This document shows, piece after piece, positions 8,828-16,740 of a stretch of DNA of 64,000 nt. Source of the stretch: Bacteroidales bacterium KHT7 (GTDB lineage Bacteria; Bacteroidota; Bacteroidia; Bacteroidales; Bacteroidaceae); the NCBI GenBank assembly GCA_900102385.1, contig FNBQ01000013.1, forward strand, positions 50,444 through 114,443, given 5' to 3'. Every line of letters begins with the position of its first letter. The first letter of the stretch is position 1. The notes below the pieces were generated by a model that worked only from the letters and a program-made list of their open reading frames with translations, did not search any database and had not been told where the DNA came from. The translations under genes were made by a program, and so were the position numbers.

Positions 8828-9444
8828 CAATCCGCCCACACTTCAACGAAATAAAATCGTTCGAGGATTTTTCAAAATTCTACTGGTACAGAGAGGAGTT
8901 GCAGCAGATTTGCAAGCAACTCGGCATATCGTCATCCGGAACGAAAGCCGAACTCAACCGAAATATAGAAGAGTATTTCAAGGGCAATATCGTTCGTCGC
9001 AGAAAGATTAAGAAAAGTCCAAAAGCAACTGCTACGGTTCTTACTTTAGATACAAAACTGCTTGAATGTGACTTCCGTTTCAGTCAGAAATTCAGGGACT
9101 TCTTTGCACAGCAGACTGGCACGAAGAACTTTAAGTTCAACGCCGACATGGTGGCGACCGCCAAAAAGGTGAAGGAGGACAACGATGCGGAGTTCACTCT
9201 CCGCGATATGCTCGGTATCTACCACGGCACAAAAACGTACGCTAAATACGACAACTCGTCGTGCCAATGGAACAAGTTCCTGAAGGATTTCTGCGCCGAC
9301 GAGAAGAGCGCGCAGTTCGCCAACAAACTGAAGGCAGCCTCCGTTCTGTGGAAAGAGGTTCGCACCTCGACACGAGAGAAGATTTATTGCAGCAGTCTGC
9401 TGGACGAATTTGCCGACTTGATTGATGAATTTCGGGCAAGGTGA
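8824..9444 (+). CDS. SAP domain / DUF6434 protein
   Basis: 206 residues starting within an ATGA overlap with the DUF3781 gene. Residues about 18-54 resemble a SAP helix-extension-helix nucleic-acid-binding motif (YREELQQICKQLGISSSGTKAELNRNIEEYF). It is followed by a basic linker (VRRRKIKKSPK). The rest (about 70-206, with FRDFFAQQTGTKNFKFN and RDMLGIYHGTKTYAKY...QWNKFLKDF) fits what I remember as DUF6434, often paired with a SAP domain in small cytoplasmic proteins of unknown role. It ends the operon before a bidirectional terminator. The DNA- or RNA-binding function is inferred from SAP only. Confidence 0.75.
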   Translation: MTIRPHFNEIKSFEDFSKFYWYREELQQICKQLGISSSGTKAELNRNIEEYFKGNIVRRRKIKKSPKATATVLTLDTKLLECDFRFSQKFRDFFAQQTGTKNFKFNADMVATAKKVKEDNDAEFTLRDMLGIYHGTKTYAKYDNSSCQWNKFLKDFCADEKSAQFANKLKAASVLWKEVRTSTREKIYCSSLLDEFADLIDEFRAR

Positions 9445-9462
9445 TAAAAGATGAGGATTAAC

Positions 9463-9510
9463 AAAAAGCAAACACGAATCTGACAGTTGCCGACTCGTGC
9501 TTGCTTTTTT
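9463..9510. terminator. Bidirectional terminator between the SAP gene and hipA
   Basis: AAAAAGCAAACACGA (9463-9477) pairs with TCGTGCTTGCTTTTT (9495-9509) with one internal mismatch. T-runs on both strands let it serve the SAP operon on plus and hipBA on minus. Its right arm lies inside the left direct repeat. Confidence 0.8.
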
Positions 9511-9559
9511 ATACCATCAAAGTTCTTTCAGAATCTCCAAGAAGTTTTCTTTGGTGTAT
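9487..9559. repeat. Left 73-bp direct repeat flanking hipBA
   Basis: Identical over 73 bases to 11651-11723. It contains one arm of the terminator and an orphan copy of the last 13 codons of the type III res gene including its stop (TKENFLEILKEL). It ends exactly one base before the hipA stop codon. The flanks of the two copies are similar but not identical upstream (terminator arm differs), and unrelated on the other side. Confidence 0.92.
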
Positions 9560-11050
9560 CTATATCTTAAAATATTTTATAACTATTGCTTTGAGCTGGT
9601 CATTAGTTAGATTTGCCAAACCAGTCTCTTTTATTAAAGAAAATTCATCCTTGTTCTTACTAACGACAAACTTACGTTCTTTTCCGTCAATATTTGCGTA
9701 CAGATGATAATTGCCCTTATATGTTTCCTCAATACGCATATTCTCTACTACATGACCGTTTATTTCGGCTGTTGAAAACTGAGATTTATCATCCCATTCG
9801 CCCCACGATTTCAGATTATCGAAAAGAGTTTTCTCAACCCTACCTATCCACTCATCAGCCACACCATGCTTTACGGCAACAGGTCGAAACCGCTTCAAAG
9901 AATTTACAACACAACGAATTGTTTCGTCTGGTCTGCGTATACCATTGTCACGAGCAAATTCTACCACATCACTACGGCTGATATCACTAAGTTTTGCACG
10001 GACAAACATACAATGCTCTTCGTTTGGCAGGAAACCTCCCCTATCGAAAATATATGTAACATCATAGGCTGGAGACAACCTCCACGAGCCATTCTCGTCC
10101 ATGATGAAAGAAAAATTCTTGTTATGGTCATCTGTATTGTTCGACAGAATATTAAACACCATTCTGCGGAATACCTCCTGACAGTCGGAGTCAGGCAAAT
10201 GCAATTTACGACATACAGCAACAAGTTGTTCGTAGCTGTCGGCATCAGGACAGATTGCAGCAAGAGTCTGTGTGTGAACCTTTCTCTCCCCATCGCGATC
10301 AAATCTTTTGGTAATGAAATGCTTGCTATCTCCTACCGAAAACAATTCGGACGGCATCATAGTGATGCCAGCAAGCGTAGCCAGTTCATAATATGCCATC
10401 TCAAGTTCGGCGGAACTGTAATCAGAATTACCAAACTTTAAGATATAGTAGTCGAACCCTCCCAATCCCGGAATCTGACCGCTACGAATCTCGCCAGTAT
10501 TTTTGTTTATGGCAAGAATTGCCTTTGGCTGACGACCACCAGCTGAAGTTCCAACAGTTAGCAACGATTGCATGGTGATAGATTCTTCAGGCAAAATACG
10601 TGCATTCTCTCGTTCTGCAAAGATACGTTCTGCCAAATCTGCCAGCGATTTCATATTTATCTTCTCAGCCCTACGCTCATGGCTGGTCTCGGGCATAAAC
10701 TCTAAAGCTCCCATTCCTCGTTTACCGATAAATGACAGTTTATCAAGTGGAGTGATTTCGGAACCTGCAAGGTGATTTTGCTGACGCCAAAGTTCGAAGA
10801 GTTGATTTCCCCATGCATCAGGCAGAGAATCAGCAAGAAAGGAAGGAAGTCTCTGATAAATCTTAGCATCCTCACCCCAAACTGGAGCAAGTGCCCTTAC
10901 TCCACTTACAGGCGCAACAAGAGGAGACACGTTCAGTCCCTTCTTGACAAACTCTGGATTGTAGGTGAAGTACGATAGTCTGCGACGTTCGTCCCAAGCC
11001 AACCTCCCGATTTCTTCACCCCATAGAATTACTTTTAATGACTTTATCAT
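9560..11050 (-). CDS. hipA: HipA-type serine/threonine kinase toxin
   Basis: A 496-residue HipA-family kinase. In E. coli HipA phosphorylates glutamyl-tRNA synthetase and induces persistence. The N-terminal subdomain (1-110, MIKSLKVILWGEEIGRLAWD) is present, so this is the one-chain form rather than a split HipST. Conserved kinase elements are the glycine-rich gate/P-loop GTSAGGRQPKA (167-177), catalytic N-TDDH--N (305-312, Asp307) and metal-binding AYD (Asp330). After about residue 410 there is an extra ~85-residue tail (GKERKFVVSKNKDEF...) absent from E. coli HipA (440 residues). hipB lies 9 bases upstream, the standard order. The stop codon touches the left direct repeat, so the gene marks the edge of the inserted cassette. 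Confidence 0.93.
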   Translation of the reverse strand: MIKSLKVILWGEEIGRLAWDERRRLSYFTYNPEFVKKGLNVSPLVAPVSGVRALAPVWGEDAKIYQRLPSFLADSLPDAWGNQLFELWRQQNHLAGSEITPLDKLSFIGKRGMGALEFMPETSHERRAEKINMKSLADLAERIFAERENARILPEESITMQSLLTVGTSAGGRQPKAILAINKNTGEIRSGQIPGLGGFDYYILKFGNSDYSSAELEMAYYELATLAGITMMPSELFSVGDSKHFITKRFDRDGERKVHTQTLAAICPDADSYEQLVAVCRKLHLPDSDCQEVFRRMVFNILSNNTDDHNKNFSFIMDENGSWRLSPAYDVTYIFDRGGFLPNEEHCMFVRAKLSDISRSDVVEFARDNGIRRPDETIRCVVNSLKRFRPVAVKHGVADEWIGRVEKTLFDNLKSWGEWDDKSQFSTAEINGHVVENMRIEETYKGNYHLYANIDGKERKFVVSKNKDEFSLIKETGLANLTNDQLKAIVIKYFKI

Positions 11051-11059
11051 TCTTGTTGG

Positions 11060-11368
11060 TTATTTCGAGTGACGAATACGTTGCGCCTTCTTCTCATCCT
11101 TACGCATGAGGTAAGGCGACTCTGGCAGCTCTGGCAGCAGCTCGTCCAAGGCATTTATCTGACCGACAACTTTCAGCAAAAGAATAAACGTTGACAAAGA
11201 CACATTGCCAGCAGAGCCGTTTTCAAACTTATGAATTGTTGTCAAACCAATGCCCGACAAATCAGCAACCTCCTTCTGTGTGAGGTTACAACGCATACGG
11301 TACTCTTTGAAACGAGAGCCAAGCAAACGAACAAGTTCGGGCGTAGAATACTCATACAGATCTTCCAT
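11060..11368 (-). CDS. hipB: HipB-like XRE-family antitoxin/repressor
   Basis: A 102-residue DNA-binding protein with a Cro/CI-type helix-turn-helix at about 15-68 (LGSRFKEYRMRCNLTQKEVADLSGIGLTTIHKFENG). The C-terminal tail is basic (MRKDEKKAQRIRHSK) and probably flexible. It precedes hipA in an operon with 9 bases between them. By family knowledge it binds HipA, neutralises it, and represses its own promoter. Two identical-pattern palindromes directly upstream (11380-11395 and 11421-11436) are the likely operators. Confidence 0.92.
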   Translation of the reverse strand: MEDLYEYSTPELVRLLGSRFKEYRMRCNLTQKEVADLSGIGLTTIHKFENGSAGNVSLSTFILLLKVVGQINALDELLPELPESPYLMRKDEKKAQRIRHSK

Positions 11369-11379
11369 ATATCTTTAAC

Positions 11380-11436
11380 TATCATTAAAGTGATATTTAT
11401 ATACTAATATCCACACTTACTATCAACATACTGATA
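11380..11436 (-). promoter_or_regulatory. Twin HipB operator candidates
   Basis: Two inverted repeats share the pattern TATCA-N6-TGATA, at 11380-11395 and 11421-11436, with centres 41 bp apart (about four helical turns). The first lies 12 bases upstream of the hipB start. E. coli HipB recognises related TATCC-N8-GGATA palindromes. A further half site (CTGATA, near 11516) lies in the same AT-rich region, and the rest of 11437-11624 shows no gene. Confidence 0.7.
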
Positions 11437-11624
11437 TTTATGATGGCAAAAATAAGACATTTACTTGAACTAACAAAGATTTTTACGAAGTAAATACAAT
11501 GTCGCAGCAAATATTCTGATATTCAACCATTTCAAATCAACAAGCATACGCAAGTTCATAGCAGCCTTTTAGACGAGTTTGCTCTGAAGTTGAGGCTTTC
11601 AGAATAATGCGATAATAAATTTAG

Positions 11625-11675
11625 AAAAAAGAGCACGAGTCCGACAGTTTTTGCCGACTCGTGCTTGCTTTTTTA
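11625..11675. terminator. Bidirectional terminator at the 3' end of res
   Basis: GCACGAGTC (11633-11641) pairs perfectly with GACTCGTGC (11656-11664), with A/T runs on both sides. It ends the minus-strand R-M operon. It is the sister of the hairpin at 9463-9510. Confidence 0.8.
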
Positions 11676-11723
11676 TACCATCAAAGTTCTTTCAGAATCT
11701 CCAAGAAGTTTTCTTTGGTGTAT
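11651..11723. repeat. Right 73-bp direct repeat (3' end of res)
   Basis: Identical to 9487-9559. Here the repeat is the genuine 3' end of the res gene plus part of its terminator. Together the two copies bracket a 2.1-kb segment that holds only hipB, hipA and their promoter. No integrase or transposase is present between them. Confidence 0.92.
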
Positions 11724-14341
11724 GCACCATCAACTTCGCGCTTTTTGTAGACTAAACAATATCTGAAATTATTGCCAGCCTTGCTTGCCCATAGGTTGCC
11801 GAGTTTTATCTTCTTTTCGGCATCAAGATGGTCGCCTTTCGTTTCGAGCAAAACGATTTTTCCTTTCTTCGTCTTAATTATGAAATCGGGATAATGATTT
11901 ATGAAACCATTTATGCAGAAGCCTTTGCCTCGTTCGAGGTTGCGAGTCCAAAACTCAACATTTTCGAGATTAGCAACATCGTTGATTACTTCGCGTTCAA
12001 AACCGTCTATATCGCCCTCTTTTTCGTAGAGCGACTTTGGCAATCCGCTGATTGTTTTCGTTGGCAGTATCTCGGCTGGCAATTGGTACGATTCTTCAGC
12101 GAAAATAAGATCTTTATCAACCATCTTATAAAACTGCTGTTCCTTGAAATCATTGCTCAACTGACGTATTTTCTCCCTTATCTTGTCGGCGTATGTATAC
12201 TCATGATTTATGAGGTCTGAAAACTGCTCGTCGGAGAAACGTTCAACAACATGGCTTATATAGATATCAATCTCCTTGTCGTTAATAGGATACATTTTTC
12301 CAATGATATTTTTCAGACGATAAGTACAGTTTTTTACGCGGTCTTTTTTGCGGCTTGGGTCGAGAATATAGTTTGCAATCCTTTCATGAACCTCGCCATC
12401 TACCTTCAGATATGTAGGTGTATGACTGTTGCTTGTCTCGTCCAAATCTATGCGATACATCGATGTCTCTGCCGAATCGAAATCAATATTAGAATCTTCG
12501 TTGCCGAGTTTGAAATCTACCAACAGCGACTCAGCCTCAAACAGAGCCTTTTGGTGTATCTCTATGAACAATTCGTTGGTCAGCTCCTGCGATTTGTCAT
12601 CGCTCATAAACTGCGGTAATTTCAGCGAACGAGCCGACTCGCTGAACACTTCCTTCATTTGGTATGCTTTCACTTGATTTTGCAATACGGTTGGAACATT
12701 AATCTTGTTATCATTCGCGCTTTGCTTCTCTTCTTTTTCGGCTTCCACTTTTACCTTGTCTAAGATATTGTCAACATCATTCTTAGGCAATTCTGAATCG
12801 ACTTGAGGCACAGACGTTTCTACTTCGGACTGAGAAGAAAACGTTATTTTCCCGGCATCCAAGTCGTCGTTTACGCAATTATCATTGGCTGGTTGTAGCT
12901 CAGAAGGAGAATCGAATAAGCTGCCAAAACTTTCGCTTGTCTGCGCAGGCTTTTCTTCTTTTGGCTTTTCAGACTCTGCCACCCTATAATCGTCATCGCT
13001 AAAACCAGCTCGGTTCAGACCTTTTACAATGTTGTCGAGCGTGTCGAGAAACTTGGGCGATGAGGTCAGAACGTAACTCATATTCAGCATAGCATTATTA
13101 TTCTTGCGCACCCACGGCATACGCAGAACGCGACCGAGAATCTGCTCCACATCAACCGCCGACGAGCGGTCGGCAAGCGATGCAAGTATGTATGCAAACG
13201 GACAGTCCCAACCCTCTTTTAGAGCGTTGACGGTAATTATGTAGCGCACTTTGCAGTCGGGCGAAAGCAAATCTTCGTCTTTTATCTCGTTCAGATCGGC
13301 TGTTTTTATGCATATCTGCTCTTCGGGAATCTTCAGGTCGAGAAGCGTCTTTTTTATCTTCTCATAGGTGATATTCTCCTCGCCAGTACGCGGTTGTGCC
13401 TGAAACAAAACGATAGGACGAATGTATTTACCGCCTTCTTTTTCAGCCTTTTTCGCCTCAGTCTCAAGGCGGCGTTGCAGCTCGAGTGCCGATGAAATTA
13501 CATCGTTGCGGCTTTGGTGATTGTAGACAATCACGGGCAATTTCACCATGCACTCCTTTTTCAACTCGTAAGCATCGGTAAAACTGATTATGTTACTATT
13601 CTTGCGTGGCGTGGCTGTGAGGTCGAGAACAAACGAAGGATTGAGTTTTTGTAGCATCTCCACGCTGAGGTCGCTCTCGGCATTATGACTCTCGTCTACA
13701 ACCACAACCGGATTCAACGCTTGCAACACGCGCATAAGTTGAAGGTCGGGGTCGCCATTCTCGTCTTTACCCACGATAGGCTCGAACGACTGCAAATTTC
13801 CGTTCTCCTGATACACCTTGAGGTATTCCTTCTTACGAGAACGAAGACTGTCGAAACTCATAACCAAAATGCACAAATTCTCCTTCGCCACCGAAAGCGA
13901 GAAGCCTGCGCCCATCAACGCCTGCTCTTTGCCAAACACCTCTACACGATTCTGAAAATCGCTATTTATGCGCTGACGATATGGATGCTCCGAATTGCGG
14001 AGGTTGCGCAACGTCTGCTCCAAAATGGTTATCGATGGCACAAGCCACACCACCGTGCGAAAGCGGCTGTCGTCGAACTCATGGAATATTGTGCCCAATG
14101 CCGCCGATGCTATAAATGTCTTTCCGCCGCCAGTTGGCACTTTTATGCAGACGTGTGGCGCATTTTTTACGTTATACTTGTATGGTTCAACGGCATTGTT
14201 AGGAAAAGGAGTTAATGGTGTGCGCGGATGATTCTGCCAAAAGGCAGCGAACGCATCGGCAGCATTTTTCTTCTCCTGCACATAGTGCATATAGCGTTGT
14301 AAATCAGATAATATTTGTTGTTGATATGGTTTAAGTTCCAT
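11681..14341 (-). CDS. res: Type III restriction enzyme Res subunit (helicase-nuclease)
   Basis: An 886-residue SF2 ATPase/endonuclease that, with Mod, cuts DNA between head-to-head unmethylated sites. Walker A is KVPTGGGKTF (about 67-76). Motif II is VVVDESHNAE and motif III is DLTATPR. The motif V/VI region is EGWDCPFAYI and QILGRVLRMP. A low-complexity linker (about 455-560) separates the helicase from the C-terminal part. Near the end a PD-(D/E)xK nuclease core is visible: PDFIIKTKKGKIVLLETKGD. The size fits family members (about 880-1000). It starts 7 bases after mod. The last codons lie within the direct repeat that borders hipBA. Confidence 0.93.
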   Translation of the reverse strand: MELKPYQQQILSDLQRYMHYVQEKKNAADAFAAFWQNHPRTPLTPFPNNAVEPYKYNVKNAPHVCIKVPTGGGKTFIASAALGTIFHEFDDSRFRTVVWLVPSITILEQTLRNLRNSEHPYRQRINSDFQNRVEVFGKEQALMGAGFSLSVAKENLCILVMSFDSLRSRKKEYLKVYQENGNLQSFEPIVGKDENGDPDLQLMRVLQALNPVVVVDESHNAESDLSVEMLQKLNPSFVLDLTATPRKNSNIISFTDAYELKKECMVKLPVIVYNHQSRNDVISSALELQRRLETEAKKAEKEGGKYIRPIVLFQAQPRTGEENITYEKIKKTLLDLKIPEEQICIKTADLNEIKDEDLLSPDCKVRYIITVNALKEGWDCPFAYILASLADRSSAVDVEQILGRVLRMPWVRKNNNAMLNMSYVLTSSPKFLDTLDNIVKGLNRAGFSDDDYRVAESEKPKEEKPAQTSESFGSLFDSPSELQPANDNCVNDDLDAGKITFSSQSEVETSVPQVDSELPKNDVDNILDKVKVEAEKEEKQSANDNKINVPTVLQNQVKAYQMKEVFSESARSLKLPQFMSDDKSQELTNELFIEIHQKALFEAESLLVDFKLGNEDSNIDFDSAETSMYRIDLDETSNSHTPTYLKVDGEVHERIANYILDPSRKKDRVKNCTYRLKNIIGKMYPINDKEIDIYISHVVERFSDEQFSDLINHEYTYADKIREKIRQLSNDFKEQQFYKMVDKDLIFAEESYQLPAEILPTKTISGLPKSLYEKEGDIDGFEREVINDVANLENVEFWTRNLERGKGFCINGFINHYPDFIIKTKKGKIVLLETKGDHLDAEKKIKLGNLWASKAGNNFRYCLVYKKREVDGAYTKENFLEILKEL

Positions 14342-14348
14342 AATGAGA

Positions 14349-16019
14349 TTATATTTTTTTGATATCGCGAGGTATCTTCTTGAATTTTATTTTATTGAGC
14401 TGCATAAACTCGTCATTTAGCAGACAGTTGTCGGCATAAATAACGTACATATCAGCTTTTACGGTTATTGTGTTCAAGAAAGCCTTGTCGAGCGTAGTTA
14501 CTTTGTCAGGCTCGTAGTAGAAATAGTATGCCGTATCGTTATTAGTGCCAAGCTGATAGTCTTTCGTGACGAGACTATCATCGGTTTGGCGGATGTATGG
14601 CTTTCGGGTTTCGGAATACCAAATGTACTCGCACAATCTATCCGTGCCGACGTTTTCGTTAAGATAGCCGTCTTCTTTGAAGATAGGTTCGCCAAGTTCA
14701 TAGAATGTGAATGAGCCACCCGTACCTTCTTTAGCGTTCTTACCCTCACCATAGCCTTTTATCACACGGCGTACACGCTCGGCTGTTATGCTTTCGGCAT
14801 AATCTTGCATCTCTACAAGGATGAATTTGCGGTTTCCACCGTCTTGCTTGTTTAGGTTCAAAACGGCATGGGCTGTTGTGCCTGAGCCTGCAAAAGAATC
14901 AAGAATGATGGAATCTTTGGTTTCCTTCAAACAAAGAATAAAGTATTCTATTAATTCTATTGGCTTGGCATATTCAAATACCTTTGTCTGAAAAATATCC
15001 TTCATCAAGGCAGAAGCATCGGCATTCATTACATTTGTAATCAAGTTTTTAAAAGGGATTGATTTATCTATTTTCTTTCCCTCGTTATCAACATTTAAAT
15101 AAATTTTATACTTTACTGACCAGCCATTATTACTTTTGGGATTTTTCACAATGCTAATATATCCATTGTCTATTCCCCATTGCACTTTTTCTTTACTCCA
15201 TTTCCATGTCCAACCATCATTTACAAATGTTTTACGTCCATTTGGATATATTGGATTTCCATCTGGAGAAAATATTTCGTAATTTAAAGAATCACTATAA
15301 CGAATACTTCCTCTATCCAAAGAATCATAATAGAAAGGACCACGTTCATTTACATATTCATCACTATAGCGATATCGTTTTATATCAAATGCCTCGTAAT
15401 TCTTTGTAAAAATTTTATTCAAATGTAAATTATTACCACAGTAACACAATATATATTCAGTTATGGTAGCAATACCTTTAGGGTCTGCTGCACCTGTTTT
15501 TTTCTGCCAAATAAATTGTGCAACAAAATTATTTTTTCCGAAAATCTCATCGCAAATAAGTTTGAGGTTTGCCTGTTCGTTATCGTCAATAGAAATAAAG
15601 ATTGCTCCATCATCGGCAAGAAGTTTCTTCAATAAAACCAGACGCGGATACATCATACAGAGCCATTTATCATGACGACTAAGGTCATCAACAGTTATAC
15701 CAGAATCGTGGTAAACATCATGCAGCCATTTCTGTATTTGGGGACTATTCACATTGTCATTGTAGACCCATTTTTCGTTGCCAGTATTGTACGGCGGGTC
15801 GATGTATATACATTTTACACGCCCTTCATATTCGGGCAGAATGGCTTTAAGAGCTTCGAGATTATCACCGTGGATTATCTTGTTTTCATCCATAGAGACG
15901 TGATTCACTGCGTCTGTACTATCATCTCCAAACGTATATTTCTTATTCAATGTGCGGAACGGCACATCTTGGTGATGGTTTACCACCGCATCTTTTCCAA
16001 TCCAATTTAGTGTGGGCAT
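14349..16019 (-). CDS. mod: Type III DNA adenine methyltransferase Mod subunit
   Basis: A 556-residue beta-class N6-adenine (or N4-cytosine) methyltransferase: the catalytic motif IV DPPYNTG (74-80) precedes the SAM-binding motif I DSFAGSGTTAHAV (about 370-382). Between them lies the target recognition domain, encoded by about 14950-15550. That stretch is visibly more AT-rich than the rest of the gene, as expected for TRDs exchanged by horizontal transfer. It is the first gene of the R-M operon; Mod also supplies sequence recognition for Res. The recognition site cannot be deduced. I see no simple-sequence tract that would make it phase-variable. Confidence 0.93.
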   Translation of the reverse strand: MPTLNWIGKDAVVNHHQDVPFRTLNKKYTFGDDSTDAVNHVSMDENKIIHGDNLEALKAILPEYEGRVKCIYIDPPYNTGNEKWVYNDNVNSPQIQKWLHDVYHDSGITVDDLSRHDKWLCMMYPRLVLLKKLLADDGAIFISIDDNEQANLKLICDEIFGKNNFVAQFIWQKKTGAADPKGIATITEYILCYCGNNLHLNKIFTKNYEAFDIKRYRYSDEYVNERGPFYYDSLDRGSIRYSDSLNYEIFSPDGNPIYPNGRKTFVNDGWTWKWSKEKVQWGIDNGYISIVKNPKSNNGWSVKYKIYLNVDNEGKKIDKSIPFKNLITNVMNADASALMKDIFQTKVFEYAKPIELIEYFILCLKETKDSIILDSFAGSGTTAHAVLNLNKQDGGNRKFILVEMQDYAESITAERVRRVIKGYGEGKNAKEGTGGSFTFYELGEPIFKEDGYLNENVGTDRLCEYIWYSETRKPYIRQTDDSLVTKDYQLGTNNDTAYYFYYEPDKVTTLDKAFLNTITVKADMYVIYADNCLLNDEFMQLNKIKFKKIPRDIKKI

Positions 16020-16058
16020 AATTTTTTACGGCTCGCCCCTACCTCAAAAAACAAGCAC

Positions 16059-16216
16059 AAAAAAAAGCGTGAAACCATTTCGTTGTCGCTTATTATTCAC
16101 CGTGGGCTGGACTTCCCTTGACACTAATAAGCACGAAACGGCTCACGCCTTTATACGGCGTGAACCTCTCCGCTAACCTATTCCCGTGTCTTTGAAATTG
16201 TCCAGATTTCGGTGAA
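16059..16216 (-). ncRNA. Structured 5' leader or RNA gene upstream of mod, with terminator and competing hairpin
   Basis: Read on the minus strand, this 158-base stretch has nested complementary segments. P1 is TTCACCG/CGGTGAA (16210-16216 with 16096-16102). P2 is CTGGAC/GTCCAG (16200-16205 with 16107-16112). P3 is GACAC/GTGTC (16186-16190 with 16120-16124). A 10-bp hairpin P4 is GGTTCACGCC/GGCGTGAGCC (16157-16166 with 16140-16149, one G-T). A rival long helix uses the same GGCGTGAGCC plus the next bases: 16125-16148 pairs with 16067-16095 (8-bp GCTTATTA/TAATAAGC, then 7 bp, then 8 bp) and is followed by eight T (16066-16059), i.e. a terminator 40 bases before mod. The P4-or-terminator choice is what riboswitches and attenuators do. 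I match it to no known RNA family; it could also be an independent RNA gene. Confidence 0.55.
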
Positions 16217-16313
16217 GAGAATAAGAGCGTAAAGCTCAGTATTTTAATATGTTAAACTTCTATTTTATCTCTTTTTATTTGTTATTAAGTTTTTTAAACG
16301 TTAATTTTATCTG

Positions 16314-16345
16314 CAAATATAGCGTAAATAATCGTTAAATACAAG
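16314..16345 (-). promoter_or_regulatory. Promoter of the R-M operon leader
   Basis: TATATTTG on minus (16314-16321) fits the -7 consensus, with CTTG at 16342-16345, 20 bases upstream, as a partial -33 box. It predicts a start near 16307 and a leader of about 290 nt before mod. Confidence 0.5.
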
Positions 16346-16405
16346 TTAAACGCTTGTTTTCGTCAATAAACAAGCACTTCCCGAGCTATACGAACCGCTG
16401 TTAAT

Positions 16406-16438
16406 CCTTCGGGATGCCTTCGGGATGCCTTCGGGATT
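16406..16438. repeat. 11-bp tandem repeat, TTCGGG type, three units
   Basis: CCTTCGGGATG occurs three times back to back (third unit ends in T). The same unit recurs at 29805-29826 and, inverted, at 53582-53614. Confidence 0.85.
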
Positions 16439-16493
16439 TCACAAAACACCGCAGTTTATTTTGTGAAGAGGGATTCTAAACTTTTCAACCTAC

Positions 16494-16625
16494 CCATCCT
16501 ATACCTTGAACGTACCTTCCGGCTTACTTGAATCTATCTTGAATCTATCTTCCTTCTTGCTTCCTTCTATCTTCCTTCTTGCTTCCTTCTTCCTACCTTC
16601 TTCCTACCTTCTTTCTACCCACTAT
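16494..16625. repeat. Degenerate 11-bp tandem array, about 12 units
   Basis: From 16494 to 16625 the sequence divides without gaps into 11-base units, in register at 16505, 16516, 16527 and so on. Examples are CTTGAACGTAC, CTTGAATCTAT (twice), CTTCCTTCTTG (twice), CTTCCTTCTAT and CTACCTTCTTC. The consensus is roughly CTTNNNNCTNY. 11 is not a multiple of three and the units diverge by substitution, not by length, so this is a DNA-level periodicity rather than coding. The following segment (ACTATTTTGTAT.. near 16619) is shared with 30033. Confidence 0.8.
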
Positions 16626-16740
16626 TTTGTATTTACCAAAAGAATATTTTCCACACAATTTATCACAAATTCAGAATTCCGAAAATTCTACTTACTAATT
16701 GTCAATTGTCAACTGTGAATTGCAATATACGCTTCATCGA

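Noticed and set aside
16059..16216. Reading the structured leader as RNase P, tmRNA, SRP RNA or a cobalamin/TPP/SAM riboswitch
   Set aside because: None of the conserved core sequences I know for these families is present.
16506..16718. 70-codon ORF over the array at 16494-16625
   Set aside because: Ser/Leu/Phe-only peptide produced by the pyrimidine-rich repeat.
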